DNA of 29,262 bases from JBBDSV01 sp040904785. Its GTDB lineage: Bacteria; Actinomycetota; Nitriliruptoria; Nitriliruptorales; Nitriliruptoraceae. This document shows positions 21,871 through 29,262 of this stretch, piece after piece. How positions within the stretch are numbered: the first letter of the stretch is position 1; every line of letters starts with the position of its first letter. The stretch is taken from positions 1-29,262 of the forward strand of contig JBBDSV010000064.1 of the NCBI GenBank assembly GCA_040904785.1, in the 5' to 3' direction. The notes under the pieces are model-generated. The model did no database searches. It saw only the letters and a program-made list of their open reading frames with translations, and had not been told where the DNA came from. Both the position numbers and the translations under genes were made by a program.

Positions 21871-22815
21871 ATGCTTGCGGAAGGCGCACCTGTGGTCGAA
21901 CCCGCGGCGTGTACGGAACGGCTCATCCAGGCCTTTCTTGACCACCTGCGTGTCGAGCGCGGCCTCGCTGCCAACACCGTCGATGCCTACCGGCGCGACC
22001 TACAGCACTACGCCACCTACCTTGCCGAAGCCGGCCACGACGACCCGTCTGTGCTGTCGACCGAGAACCTCGAAGCGTTCGTTGCCTTCATGCGACGCAC
22101 GCCGACACCCTCGGGGAGGTTGTACGCACCATCGTCGGTCGCACGCATGCGTGCCGCGACACGGATGTTTCACCGCTACCTGGCACGCGAACACGGCGGC
22201 CCGGACCCAGGGATGCGGTTGCGTGGCGGGTCAATGCCGCGACCACTGCCCAAGGCACTCAGTAGCGAAGAGGTCGAGCGGCTGCTGGCGCAGCCGCGAA
22301 CGCACACGCCGGCCGGCGCACGCGATTTGGCCATGCTCGAGCTGCTCTACGGCGCCGGACTGCGCATCAGCGAACTCGTCGACGCCGACATCGATGACCT
22401 CGATGATGCCGAGCATCTGATTCGAGTCGTCGGCAAGGGGCAGAAGGAACGGATCGTTCCCTACGGCGACATCGCGGCGGCAGCGCTCGAGCGGTGGCTC
22501 GTCGTGCGACCATCGTTTGCCCCGCGTTCGGCCGCGATCTTCGTAAACCAACGAGGTGGGCGTCTGACACGCCAAGGCGCGTGGAAGCTTGTGCGGGACT
22601 ATGCGGACCGGGCTGGCTTGACCGGGCGCGTCTCGCCGCACACGTTGCGGCATAGCTTCGCGACACACCTCCTCGACGGCGGTGCCGATGTCCGCGCCGT
22701 CCAAGAACTGTTGGGGCACGCCAGTGTGACGACGACGCAGATCTACACCCTGGTGAGCCGTCGCACGCTCGTCGACGCGTATCGCCGCGCCCACCCCCGT
22801 GCGAGCCGCCGTTGA
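21871..22815 (+). CDS. xerD: Tyrosine recombinase XerD
   Basis: With XerC it resolves chromosome dimers at dif. The 314-residue product has the N-terminal SAM-like DNA-binding domain (IQAFLDHLRVERGLAANTVD) and the full catalytic set: R165 (GLRISEL), K189 (GKGQKE), H257 and R260 (HTLRH), H283 (LLGHASVTTTQ) and nucleophile Y292. Length and location just before the scp genes fit the housekeeping XerD of Actinomycetota, not a phage integrase. XerC cannot be excluded by sequence alone. It seems to be made from a leaderless mRNA. Confidence 0.93.
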   Translation: MLAEGAPVVEPAACTERLIQAFLDHLRVERGLAANTVDAYRRDLQHYATYLAEAGHDDPSVLSTENLEAFVAFMRRTPTPSGRLYAPSSVARMRAATRMFHRYLAREHGGPDPGMRLRGGSMPRPLPKALSSEEVERLLAQPRTHTPAGARDLAMLELLYGAGLRISELVDADIDDLDDAEHLIRVVGKGQKERIVPYGDIAAAALERWLVVRPSFAPRSAAIFVNQRGGRLTRQGAWKLVRDYADRAGLTGRVSPHTLRHSFATHLLDGGADVRAVQELLGHASVTTTQIYTLVSRRTLVDAYRRAHPRASRR

Positions 22816-22829
22816 TCGAAGACGTCGAC

Positions 22830-22835
22830 TAGCGT
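22830..22835 (+). promoter_or_regulatory. Possible -10 box of deoA
   Basis: TAGCGT lies between xerD and the GAGGAGG ribosome site of deoA, 22 bases before the ATG. It is the same hexamer as before metA and the tRNA gene. Confidence 0.4.
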
Positions 22836-22857
22836 TCGCGGCGTCGAGGAGGCTCGC

Positions 22858-24171
22858 ATGACGATCGCTGCGGCAGCCCTGATCGCGCGCAAGCGGGACG
22901 GCGGCACACTCACCGCCGACGAGTTGCAGCAGCTCATCGGCGCCTACCTCAGCGGCGACGTCGACGACGCACAAATCGCCGCGTTCTTGATGGCCGGCGT
23001 CATCCGAGGATTCACTGCCGACGAGGCGATCGCCCTGACCGACGTACTCGTCGCCTCGGGCGATGTCGTGGACCTGTCCGCACTCCGTGGACCCACGATC
23101 GACAAGCATTCCACCGGCGGGGTCGGTGACACCACGACGCTGGTCGTCGCGCCACTGCTGGCCGCAGCCGGCTGTCAGGTGGCCAAGCTGTCCGGTCGAG
23201 GCCTGGGGCATACGGGCGGGACCCTCGACAAGCTCGAGGCGATCCCGGGGTTCCGCGTCGATCTCACCGCCGAAGAACTTCGTCGCCAGGTTGAGGACAT
23301 CGGGATCGCCGTCGCGGCGGCGACGCTCGACCTCGTCCCCGCGGACAAGCGCCTGTACGCGCTGCGCGACGTGACGGCCACGGTCGGCAACGACGCCCTC
23401 ATCGCGTCGAGTGTGATGAGCAAGAAGCTGGCCGGGGGAGCCGACCACATCCTGCTCGACGTCAAGTGCGGCGACGGTGCGTTCATGCCCGACCCGGATG
23501 CCGCCCGCCAGCTCGCCCAGTTGTGCGTTGACATCGGGAGTGCACGTGGCCGCAAAACCGGAGCGCTGGTCACCGACATGTCCCAGCCGCTAGGTGACAG
23601 CATCGGCAACGCGCTCGAGGTCCGTGTCGCCATCGACGTGTTGCAGGGGCGCCGCCGGGGCAGGCTGAGAGATCTGTGCATTCGCCTCGCCAGCGCCGCA
23701 CTGCAGCTCACCGGTGTCCCGCCCGACGACGCGGTGGTGCGCGTCACCGATCTCTTGGACGGTGGCGACGCCCTCGAACGCTTTCGGCAGTTCGTGGCAG
23801 CCCAGGGCGGCGACCCCTCCGTCGCCGACGATCCGGGCGCGGTGCTGCCGGTCGCCGACGTCGTCCACGACTGGCTTCCACCGTCTGGAGTCGTGCAGGA
23901 CATCGCGTGTCGCGAACTCGGAGAACTTGCCGGCGGCCTCGGTGCGGGTCGACAACGCCAGGGCGACACCATCGATCCCGCCGTCGGAATCGAGCTGCTG
24001 GTTCGCGTCGGGGACACAACCGACGATGATCAGCCCGCTGCACGGATCCACGCCCGCACCGACACCGATGCCCAGGCCGCGCTGGCGCGACTTTCCGATC
24101 TGGTCCGCGTTGGAACAGCACCGTGTGAGCCGCCGCCGCTCGTTCACGCGACCGTCGGCCCACTGGAATGA
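22858..24171 (+). CDS. deoA: Thymidine / pyrimidine-nucleoside phosphorylase
   Basis: It splits pyrimidine nucleosides with phosphate into base and (deoxy)ribose 1-phosphate, a salvage step. The 437-residue product has the phosphate site KHSTGGVGDTTTL, the family signature SGRGLGHTGGTLDKLEAIPG, SSVMSKKLAGG and DVKCGDGAFM, and the C-terminal domain from about residue 345. Both length and motifs fit DeoA and Pdp; specificity for thymidine or also uridine cannot be told from sequence by eye. The ATG has GAGGAGG five bases ahead. It sits between xerD and scpA, where related genomes often carry parA or other genes. Confidence 0.92.
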   Translation: MTIAAAALIARKRDGGTLTADELQQLIGAYLSGDVDDAQIAAFLMAGVIRGFTADEAIALTDVLVASGDVVDLSALRGPTIDKHSTGGVGDTTTLVVAPLLAAAGCQVAKLSGRGLGHTGGTLDKLEAIPGFRVDLTAEELRRQVEDIGIAVAAATLDLVPADKRLYALRDVTATVGNDALIASSVMSKKLAGGADHILLDVKCGDGAFMPDPDAARQLAQLCVDIGSARGRKTGALVTDMSQPLGDSIGNALEVRVAIDVLQGRRRGRLRDLCIRLASAALQLTGVPPDDAVVRVTDLLDGGDALERFRQFVAAQGGDPSVADDPGAVLPVADVVHDWLPPSGVVQDIACRELGELAGGLGAGRQRQGDTIDPAVGIELLVRVGDTTDDDQPAARIHARTDTDAQAALARLSDLVRVGTAPCEPPPLVHATVGPLE

Positions 24172-24306
24172 TCGGTCTGCGGAATTCCGGTTCGCGCGAC
24201 CGCACACGCCAACCATGGTTGTCACGGCCATCGCTACGCTCGCGGCTGTCGGCTCGCCATCCGGGAGCATGCCGACGGGACCGGCCACAGTGGTGATCGC
24301 TGACTC
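24172..24306 (+). other. Gap before scpA with a possible small frame
   Basis: A 31-codon frame runs from ATG 24215 to TGA 24308-24310 and overlaps the scpA start as ATGA, the same linkage used by most true gene pairs here. It encodes a small apolar peptide (MVVTAIATLAAVGSPSG...). No ribosome site precedes it, so it may be chance. TACGCT at 24235-24240 is a possible -10 box. No clear terminator for deoA is visible. Confidence 0.3.
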
Positions 24307-25152
24307 ATGACCTATCACGTCCACCTCGATGTGTACGAGGGCCCGTTCGACCTCCTGCTCCAGCTCATCGCCCGCCGCAGACTCGACATCACCGAGATCG
24401 ATCTCGCCGAGATCACCCACGATTTCTTGGAACACCTCGGCGCTGCACTCGAGGAGCTGGATCTCGACACCGCGACACGCTTCCTCGTCGTGGCCGCGAC
24501 GCTCGTCGAGCTCAAGGCGGCACGACTGCTGCCAAAGGACGAGCAGGACGACGCCGAAGACCTGCTCGGCGATGCACGCGACATGCTCTACGCACGGTTG
24601 CTCGAGTACCGGGCCTTCCGAGACGTCGCCCGCCTGATGGAACATCGGTTCGATCGCTGTGCCGGCAGCCTGGCGCGTGACGTGGCACCAGAGCCATGGA
24701 TTCTCCGACTCGTGCCCGAAACCGCCTTGCCGATCAACGTCGACGGGCTCGCCGCGCTCGCCGCGGCTGCGACCGCGCCCCGCCCGAAACCGGAAATTGA
24801 TCTCGCCCACATTCGGCGGACGTACCTCACGATTCGCGACGCAGCGCGTCAGGTACTCGACGCACTGCCGAGCGTCGGAAGTCGAGTCGACTATCGAACG
24901 CTCGTCACCGGTCGTGACCGCGGCGATCGTGTCGTCGTCTTCCTCGCACTCCTCGAGCTGTTCAAGCTCGGACACGTCGAGCTGGAACAATCGGCCGGCC
25001 GCGGACCGATCGAAGTCGAACGTCGCGACGGTTGGGAGGATCTCGCGTCGTTGACCGACGACTACGAGCAACCTTCGTCCTACGAGATGGCACCCGCGGC
25101 GGTTGGCGGCGATACTGCGCATTCGCCGACGCTCGAGAAGCGCGCCGGATGA
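24307..25152 (+). CDS. scpA: Segregation and condensation protein A
   Basis: ScpA is the kleisin that bridges the two heads of the SMC chromosome-condensing complex. The 281-residue product has the family N-terminus VHLDVYEGPFDLLLQLI with RRRLDITEIDLAEITHDFL, which binds the SMC neck, ATLVELKAARLLP, and the C-terminal winged helix with VVVFLALLELFKLGHVELEQ, which binds the SMC cap. The middle linker is variable. The ATG has only a weak ribosome site, and a small upstream frame ends on it. The stop overlaps scpB by ATGA. Confidence 0.95.
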   Translation: MTYHVHLDVYEGPFDLLLQLIARRRLDITEIDLAEITHDFLEHLGAALEELDLDTATRFLVVAATLVELKAARLLPKDEQDDAEDLLGDARDMLYARLLEYRAFRDVARLMEHRFDRCAGSLARDVAPEPWILRLVPETALPINVDGLAALAAAATAPRPKPEIDLAHIRRTYLTIRDAARQVLDALPSVGSRVDYRTLVTGRDRGDRVVVFLALLELFKLGHVELEQSAGRGPIEVERRDGWEDLASLTDDYEQPSSYEMAPAAVGGDTAHSPTLEKRAG

Positions 25153-26039
25153 CGCAAGACGATCGGCATGTCGTTCGACATGCAGACAGGACCGCCGCCG
25201 TGCCTGCCACGGGCGCCAGCGACCCTATCGGGGCCGACATCCGCCGCGGCATCGAAGCCGTGCTCTTTCTTGCCGACGAACCGGTCACGGTCCGTGCACT
25301 GGCTGACGCGTGCCACATTGACGAGACCGACGCGCGCGACATCGTTGAACAGCTCGCTGACGACTACCGCGATGCTGACCGCGGCATCGAGATCCGCAGC
25401 GCTGCCGGTGGTTGGCGCATGTATTCGGCACCTGCCGCGCGCGAGATCGTCGAACGTTGGGCTCTTGAGGGGCGCACCGGCCGATTGACCCAGGCCGCCC
25501 TCGAGACGCTGGCGGTGATCGCCTACAAACAGCCGATCAGTCGGCAAACGATCAGCGACATCCGCGGCGTCAACGCTGACACCGCGGTGCGCAGTCTCGT
25601 CGCTCGAGGTCTCGTCGCCGAGACCGGCCGCGACGGCGGACCGGGACAGGCCGTGCTGTACGGCACGACGACGTCCTTCCTGGAGCGACTCGGCCTGTCT
25701 TCGCTCGACGATCTGCCTCCACTGACCGACTATCTGCCCGAAGCTCCCGCACCCGACGAACCCGAACTCGGTGCACTCAAGGAAATACGGCGGCGGCTGG
25801 CTGCTGCAGGCGGCAGGGAGTCGACCGAAGCGACGGGAGACGCGCTGGACGCGCCGGAGATCACCACGCGGCGACAGGACACCGATCGCGACATGGAGGA
25901 CCTCACGGACCGTCTCGAAACGGCAGCACGCAGCGCGATGTCGCGCCTGCGCGCCGTGATCGACACCGCGGACGACCATGACGACGAGCCGTCGGAGGAA
26001 GACGACTCTGCAAGCAGGAGACGAGAGACTGATGGCTGA
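25149..26039 (+). CDS. scpB: Segregation and condensation protein B
   Basis: ScpB dimers bind the ScpA linker and regulate the SMC ring. From the ATG in the scpA stop (ATGA) the product is 296 residues; a GTG at 25200 would trim 17 residues of low complexity. The two winged-helix domains are clear: RRGIEAVLFLADEPVTVRAL in the first, and LTQAALETLAVIAYKQPISR with ISDIRGVNADTAVRSLVARG and GQAVLYGTT in the second. About 90 residues follow that are not part of the fold, rich in Asp, Glu, Thr and Arg and ending EDDSASRRRETDG; they are probably disordered. The end overlaps rluB by eight bases. Confidence 0.94.
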   Translation: MTQDDRHVVRHADRTAAVPATGASDPIGADIRRGIEAVLFLADEPVTVRALADACHIDETDARDIVEQLADDYRDADRGIEIRSAAGGWRMYSAPAAREIVERWALEGRTGRLTQAALETLAVIAYKQPISRQTISDIRGVNADTAVRSLVARGLVAETGRDGGPGQAVLYGTTTSFLERLGLSSLDDLPPLTDYLPEAPAPDEPELGALKEIRRRLAAAGGRESTEATGDALDAPEITTRRQDTDRDMEDLTDRLETAARSAMSRLRAVIDTADDHDDEPSEEDDSASRRRETDG

Positions 26040-26787
26040 GCCGGATGCGGGCCACCAGCGCCTCCAGAAACTGATGGCAGCCGCCGGGATCGCCTCGCGA
26101 CGAGCGTCTGAGAAACTGATCGCCCAGGGCCGCGTCACGGTCAACGGCGAGACCGCCGAATTGGGCCGGAAGGTCGATCCGGTGCACGACGATGTTCGCG
26201 TGGACGGCGAACGGATCAACGTTGATCCTGAACGTGTCTACATCATGGTGAACAAGCCGCGCGGGGTGATCACCACGGCAGAGGATCCTCAGGGACGTCC
26301 GACGGTCATGGACCTCGTGAATCTTCCCCAACGGTTGTTCCCCGTCGGTCGGCTCGACCAGGACACCGAGGGGCTGCTCTTGATGACGAACGATGGGGCG
26401 CTTGCGCACGCCCTGATGCACCCGTCGTTCGCGGTTGAACGCGTCTATGTCGCGCTCGTTCCCGGGCCGGTGCGCAAGAAGGCGCTGTCTCGGCTTCGCG
26501 AGGGGATTGATCTCGACGACGGACGCGCCCGTGCGGCACGTGTCCGTGTGCTGGAGGAAGAACGTAGCAAGTCGCTGCTCGAGATCGTCATGACCGAAGG
26601 ACGCAAGCGCGAGGTGCGGCGCATGCTCGGTGCGCACGACCTCACGGTCGAGCGACTTGCGCGGGTGTCCTACGGTGGCGTCGACCTCGGCGATCTGCGC
26701 CAGGGCAAGTGGCGGTTCTTGACACAACAGGAGATCGGGCGCCTGTATGCCGCCGCGGGGGCGGGCGCGAGCAGGAGTGATGCATGA
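26032..26787 (+). CDS. rluB: rRNA pseudouridine synthase, RsuA/RluB type
   Basis: It isomerises a uridine in ribosomal RNA, for RluB in the large subunit. The 251-residue product has an N-terminal S4 RNA-binding domain (RLQKLMAAAGIASRRASEKL, VTVNGETAELG) and a catalytic domain with VNKPRGVITT, the nucleophile D109 in GRLDQDTEGLLLMTND, and GRKREVRRML. Family and fold are certain; the exact rRNA site is inferred from the scpB neighbourhood, where RluB is usual. AGGAG lies 11 bases before the ATG. The stop overlaps aroH by ATGA. Confidence 0.93.
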   Translation: MAEPDAGHQRLQKLMAAAGIASRRASEKLIAQGRVTVNGETAELGRKVDPVHDDVRVDGERINVDPERVYIMVNKPRGVITTAEDPQGRPTVMDLVNLPQRLFPVGRLDQDTEGLLLMTNDGALAHALMHPSFAVERVYVALVPGPVRKKALSRLREGIDLDDGRARAARVRVLEEERSKSLLEIVMTEGRKREVRRMLGAHDLTVERLARVSYGGVDLGDLRQGKWRFLTQQEIGRLYAAAGAGASRSDA

Positions 26788-27158
26788 CCGAGAGCGAACG
26801 TGTGCGGGCGTTGCGTGGAGCCACGACCCTCGACATCGACGAGCGCGACCATCTCATCGAGCGGACCCAGGAGCTCATCTCTGCGGTGTTCTCCCGAAAT
26901 GCGCTCGGTGAAGACGACCTGATCTCGATCGTCTTCACCGCGACGGACGACATTCGATCGGCGTATCCCGCCGAGGCCGCGCGTGACGCCGGCATCACGC
27001 ACGTACCGCTGTTGTGTGCGCGCGAATTGGCGATCGATGGTGGAATCGACCGGTGCGTGCGTGTACTCGTGCATGCCTACACGCCGCGAGCACACCGCGA
27101 TCTCCGTCACGTCTATCTGCACGGTGCTCGCCAGCTGCGCACCGACCTGCCGGAATGA
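26784..27158 (+). CDS. aroH: Chorismate mutase, AroH type
   Basis: It converts chorismate to prephenate, the step toward Phe and Tyr. The 124-residue product matches the trimeric Bacillus AroH class, not the all-helical AroQ class: VRALRGATT with R11 (equivalent to R7), IVFTATDDIRSAYPAEAAR, VPLLCARELAIDGG with C78 and E81, RCVRVLV with R93, and RHVYLHGARQLRTDLP with Y111. The active-site set is complete. It overlaps rluB before it and cmk-der after it, both by ATGA. Confidence 0.94.
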   Translation: MTESERVRALRGATTLDIDERDHLIERTQELISAVFSRNALGEDDLISIVFTATDDIRSAYPAEAARDAGITHVPLLCARELAIDGGIDRCVRVLVHAYTPRAHRDLRHVYLHGARQLRTDLPE

Positions 27159-29146
27159 CCGGGACACCGGACGGCATCGTCGTCGCGATCGACGGACCGG
27201 CGGGCGCAGGCAAGTCGACGGTCGCCGGACGTGTGGCGGACGCGCTCGGCGTTCCGCACGTCGACACTGGCGCGTTGTATCGCGCGGGGGCATTGGCGTG
27301 TCTTCGCGCGGGTGTCGATCTCGATGACGGAGATGCGTGCGCGGAGGCGATCGAGGAACGGCTGATCGAACGCATCGATGGCCGGACCTATCTCGACGGG
27401 CACGATGTCGAAGACGCGATCCGTGGCCCCGAAGCAACCGCCGCGGTGTCGCGTGTCTCGGCGCACCCCCAAGTGCGAACGGCCCTGATGCCCGCGCAGC
27501 GCGCCGCCGTTGGTCGCGGTGGCGTGGTCGAAGGTCGCGACATCGGCACGGTCGTGCTCCCCGATGCCGACGTCAAAGTCTTCCTCACGGCTTCGGTCGA
27601 TGAACGGGCAAGGCGTCGAGCACAACAGGCGGGGCGTGACGACATCGATGTGATTGCCGCAGAGATTGCCGCGCGCGACACGGCAGACGGGACACGCCCG
27701 GTCGCTCCCTTGCAGCAGGCCGCGGACGCGGTCGTGATCGACACGTCGACCTTGACGATCGACGAGGTCGTCGATGCCATCGTCGATCGTGCGCAAGCAC
27801 GTGACACGACACCGGTCGACCCGGTAGCCGTGCGCGCACAACTGCCACAAATCGTCGTCGTCGGCCGTCCCAACGTTGGCAAGTCGACGTTTGTCAATCG
27901 CGTGCTCGGGCAGCGTGTGGCAATCGTCGAGGAGCGCCCGGGTGTCACGCGCGATCGCGTCGAATACATCGCGTCGTTCGGCGACCGAGACTTCGTCATC
28001 ACCGACACCGGAGGATGGGAATCCGGCGTGCACGGCATGGCGGCCCGAATCGTCGAACAGGCCGAACGCGCGATCGCGCACGCAGACCTCGTGTTGTTTG
28101 TGCTGGATGGCACGGTCGGCGTGCTGGAAGACGACGAGCGCTACGCGCGACTCCTGCGCCGCGCCAACGTCCCCGTCCTGGTGGTCGCGAACAAGATCGA
28201 CGGACCCACCCAGGAGCCGCTGATCCATGAGCTCCACCGGCTGGGACTCGGCGAGCCCCATGCGGTCTCTGCGCGGCACGGTCGTGGCGTCGGCGATGTC
28301 CTTGACGCAGCACTGGCCCACCTCGCCGTCGTCGACGCGCCGGCAGAGGCCTTCACCGTTCCGCACGTCGCGATCGTCGGACGGCCGAACGTCGGCAAGT
28401 CGTCGCTGTTCAACCGTCTCGCCGGCGAAGATCGTTCACTCGTCGACGAGGTGGCACACACGACCCGCGATGCGGTCGACACCCTGGTGACCCTCGATGG
28501 CCGACCCTGGGTGTTCGTCGACACGGCGGGCATGCGGCGCCACTATCGGCGGGGGGACGACACAGAGCTCTACTCCGTCGATCGGACGCGGGCCGCGGTC
28601 GAGTCGGCCGACCTTGTGCTCTTTGTCGTCGACGCCTCGGAACCCTTGGGAGAGCAAGACCAGCGGCTCGCCGCCATGCTGCGTGACGCGGGCTGCGGCA
28701 TCATCCTCGTGTGCAACAAGTGGGACCTCGTTGATGAGGATCGCCACGCTGCGGTCGAGAAGGAACTCGATCGCCTGCTGTTCTTCGCCTCCTGGGCGCC
28801 ACGACTCAACGTCTCGGCATCGTCCGGACGCGGCGTCAAGCGACTCGCCGGGCGCCTGCAGCAGGTCATCGAGAACTACCGTCGACGGGTTCCTACGCGT
28901 GAGCTCAATCAGCGCATCGCCGAAGCAGTGGCGTCTCACGCGCCGCCACGACAAGGCAACCGGCAACTGAAGATCCGCTACGCCACGCAGGCCGAGATCG
29001 CCCCGCCACGCTTCATCGTTTTCGCCAACGGTGAGCTGCCATCGAGCTACCGCCGGTATCTCGAACGCGTCCTGCGCACGCACTACGACTTCGCCGGTGT
29101 TCCGCTCGCAATCGACGATCGACGCTCGGCCTCCAACCGACGGTGA
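27155..29146 (+). CDS. cmk-der: Cytidylate kinase fused to ribosome-assembly GTPase Der
   Basis: One 663-residue chain joins two enzymes. Residues 1-215 or so are (d)CMP kinase: P-loop GPAGAGKST (14-22), HVDTGALYR, GRDIGTVV and APLQQAADAVVIDTS. From about 230 comes Der (EngA) with its two GTPase domains, GRPNVGKS at 237 and again at 409, each with its own DTGG/DTAG and NKID/NKWD, and the C-terminal KH-like domain (LKIRYATQAEIAPPRFIVF). Der helps mature the large ribosomal subunit. There is no stop or start between the parts. Such fusions are recorded for some actinobacteria. The ATG lies in the aroH stop (ATGA). Confidence 0.95.
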   Translation: MTGTPDGIVVAIDGPAGAGKSTVAGRVADALGVPHVDTGALYRAGALACLRAGVDLDDGDACAEAIEERLIERIDGRTYLDGHDVEDAIRGPEATAAVSRVSAHPQVRTALMPAQRAAVGRGGVVEGRDIGTVVLPDADVKVFLTASVDERARRRAQQAGRDDIDVIAAEIAARDTADGTRPVAPLQQAADAVVIDTSTLTIDEVVDAIVDRAQARDTTPVDPVAVRAQLPQIVVVGRPNVGKSTFVNRVLGQRVAIVEERPGVTRDRVEYIASFGDRDFVITDTGGWESGVHGMAARIVEQAERAIAHADLVLFVLDGTVGVLEDDERYARLLRRANVPVLVVANKIDGPTQEPLIHELHRLGLGEPHAVSARHGRGVGDVLDAALAHLAVVDAPAEAFTVPHVAIVGRPNVGKSSLFNRLAGEDRSLVDEVAHTTRDAVDTLVTLDGRPWVFVDTAGMRRHYRRGDDTELYSVDRTRAAVESADLVLFVVDASEPLGEQDQRLAAMLRDAGCGIILVCNKWDLVDEDRHAAVEKELDRLLFFASWAPRLNVSASSGRGVKRLAGRLQQVIENYRRRVPTRELNQRIAEAVASHAPPRQGNRQLKIRYATQAEIAPPRFIVFANGELPSSYRRYLERVLRTHYDFAGVPLAIDDRRSASNRR

Positions 29147-29175
29147 GGTGGTTCGCCGGTCGTCCGTGGAAGCGG

Positions 29176-29181
29176 TAGCGT
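29176..29181 (+). promoter_or_regulatory. Possible -10 box of tRNA-Pro
   Basis: TAGCGT lies 28 bases before the tRNA. TTCGCC at 29153-29158 is 17 bases upstream as a poor -35. A small hairpin CGCGC-GTCA-GCGCG (29192-29205) sits between box and tRNA. Confidence 0.4.
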
Positions 29182-29209
29182 CGCCGACGGCCGCGCGTCA
29201 GCGCGACTA

Positions 29210-29262
29210 CGGGCTGTGGCGCAGTCAGGTAGCGCACTCGTCTGGGGGACGAGGGGTCGCCG
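29210..29262 (+). tRNA. tRNA-Pro (GGG), 3' end cut
   Basis: The sequence starts with the acceptor strand CGGGCTG (C at position 1 is usual for tRNA-Pro), then TG, a D stem GCGC/GCGC (29219-29222, 29232-29235), and an anticodon stem CTCGT/ACGAG around the loop CTGGGGG with anticodon GGG at 29244-29246. The variable loop and the first bases of the T stem follow; the rest lies beyond the window. It would read CCC and CCU proline codons. Confidence 0.92.

Noticed and set aside
21871..22815. Phage or island integrase
   Set aside because: Length, motifs and position next to scpA-scpB fit chromosomal XerD; no att sites, tRNA target or mobile genes are near.
23590..25122. Very long open frames on the - strand, such as 23590-25122, 15313-16725, 12121-13416, 3234-4475, 18698-19918 and 27113-28366
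   Set aside because: They lie opposite well-supported genes, have Arg/His/Asp-rich compositions with no recognisable motif, and are expected as shadows in G+C-rich DNA.
29192..29205. Terminator of cmk-der
   Set aside because: The hairpin has five pairs and no T-run, and lies between the tRNA promoter and the tRNA, so it would be part of the tRNA leader.

Overview
The window is a dense, G+C-rich stretch of chromosome carrying housekeeping genes, almost all on the + strand. The actinobacterial integration host factor (mihF) beside gmk, rpoZ, coaBC and metK, a PriA without motor motifs, and the xerD / scpA-scpB / rluB / cmk-der order all point to Actinomycetota. A class 1B PyrD, a Cmk-Der fusion and a MetA-family acyltransferase suggest a deep branch such as Acidimicrobiia; that placement is inference.

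Layout. 1-2271: pyrimidine synthesis, with pyrD (cut by the left edge) and pyrF on +, and pyrE convergent on -. 2376-6236: mihF-gmk, rpoZ-coaBC and metK. 6202-9735: priA, then def-fmt. 9763-11372: rpe overlapping a response regulator with a degenerate GGDEF domain. 11536-13959: metA-family and metY genes of methionine synthesis. 14051-19831: the riboflavin set ribD-ribE-ribBA-ribH, followed without a gap by a HelD-type helicase-like gene. 19890-22815: dinB under a LexA-type box, a cysteine-rich unknown gene on -, and xerD. 22858-29146: thymidine phosphorylase, then scpA-scpB-rluB-aroH-cmk/der as a chain of overlapping genes. The right edge cuts a tRNA-Pro(GGG).

Most neighbouring genes overlap by ATGA or GTGA, so translation is probably coupled along each operon. 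Nearly every real gap carries a TAGnnT hexamer at a sensible distance from the next start, which reads as this organism's main -10 element.

I see no mobile element, CRISPR array, phage gene or obvious new multi-gene system. The signals most worth a second look are a metK leader made of three successive hairpins, a 10-bp inverted repeat around the ribD -10 box, a LexA box over the dinB start site, the cysteine-rich unknown protein, and a diguanylate-cyclase-like regulator with altered catalytic residues. No stretch over 300 bases lacks a gene; the longest gaps are 163 bases (before metA), 141 bases (before metK) and 135 bases (before scpA).
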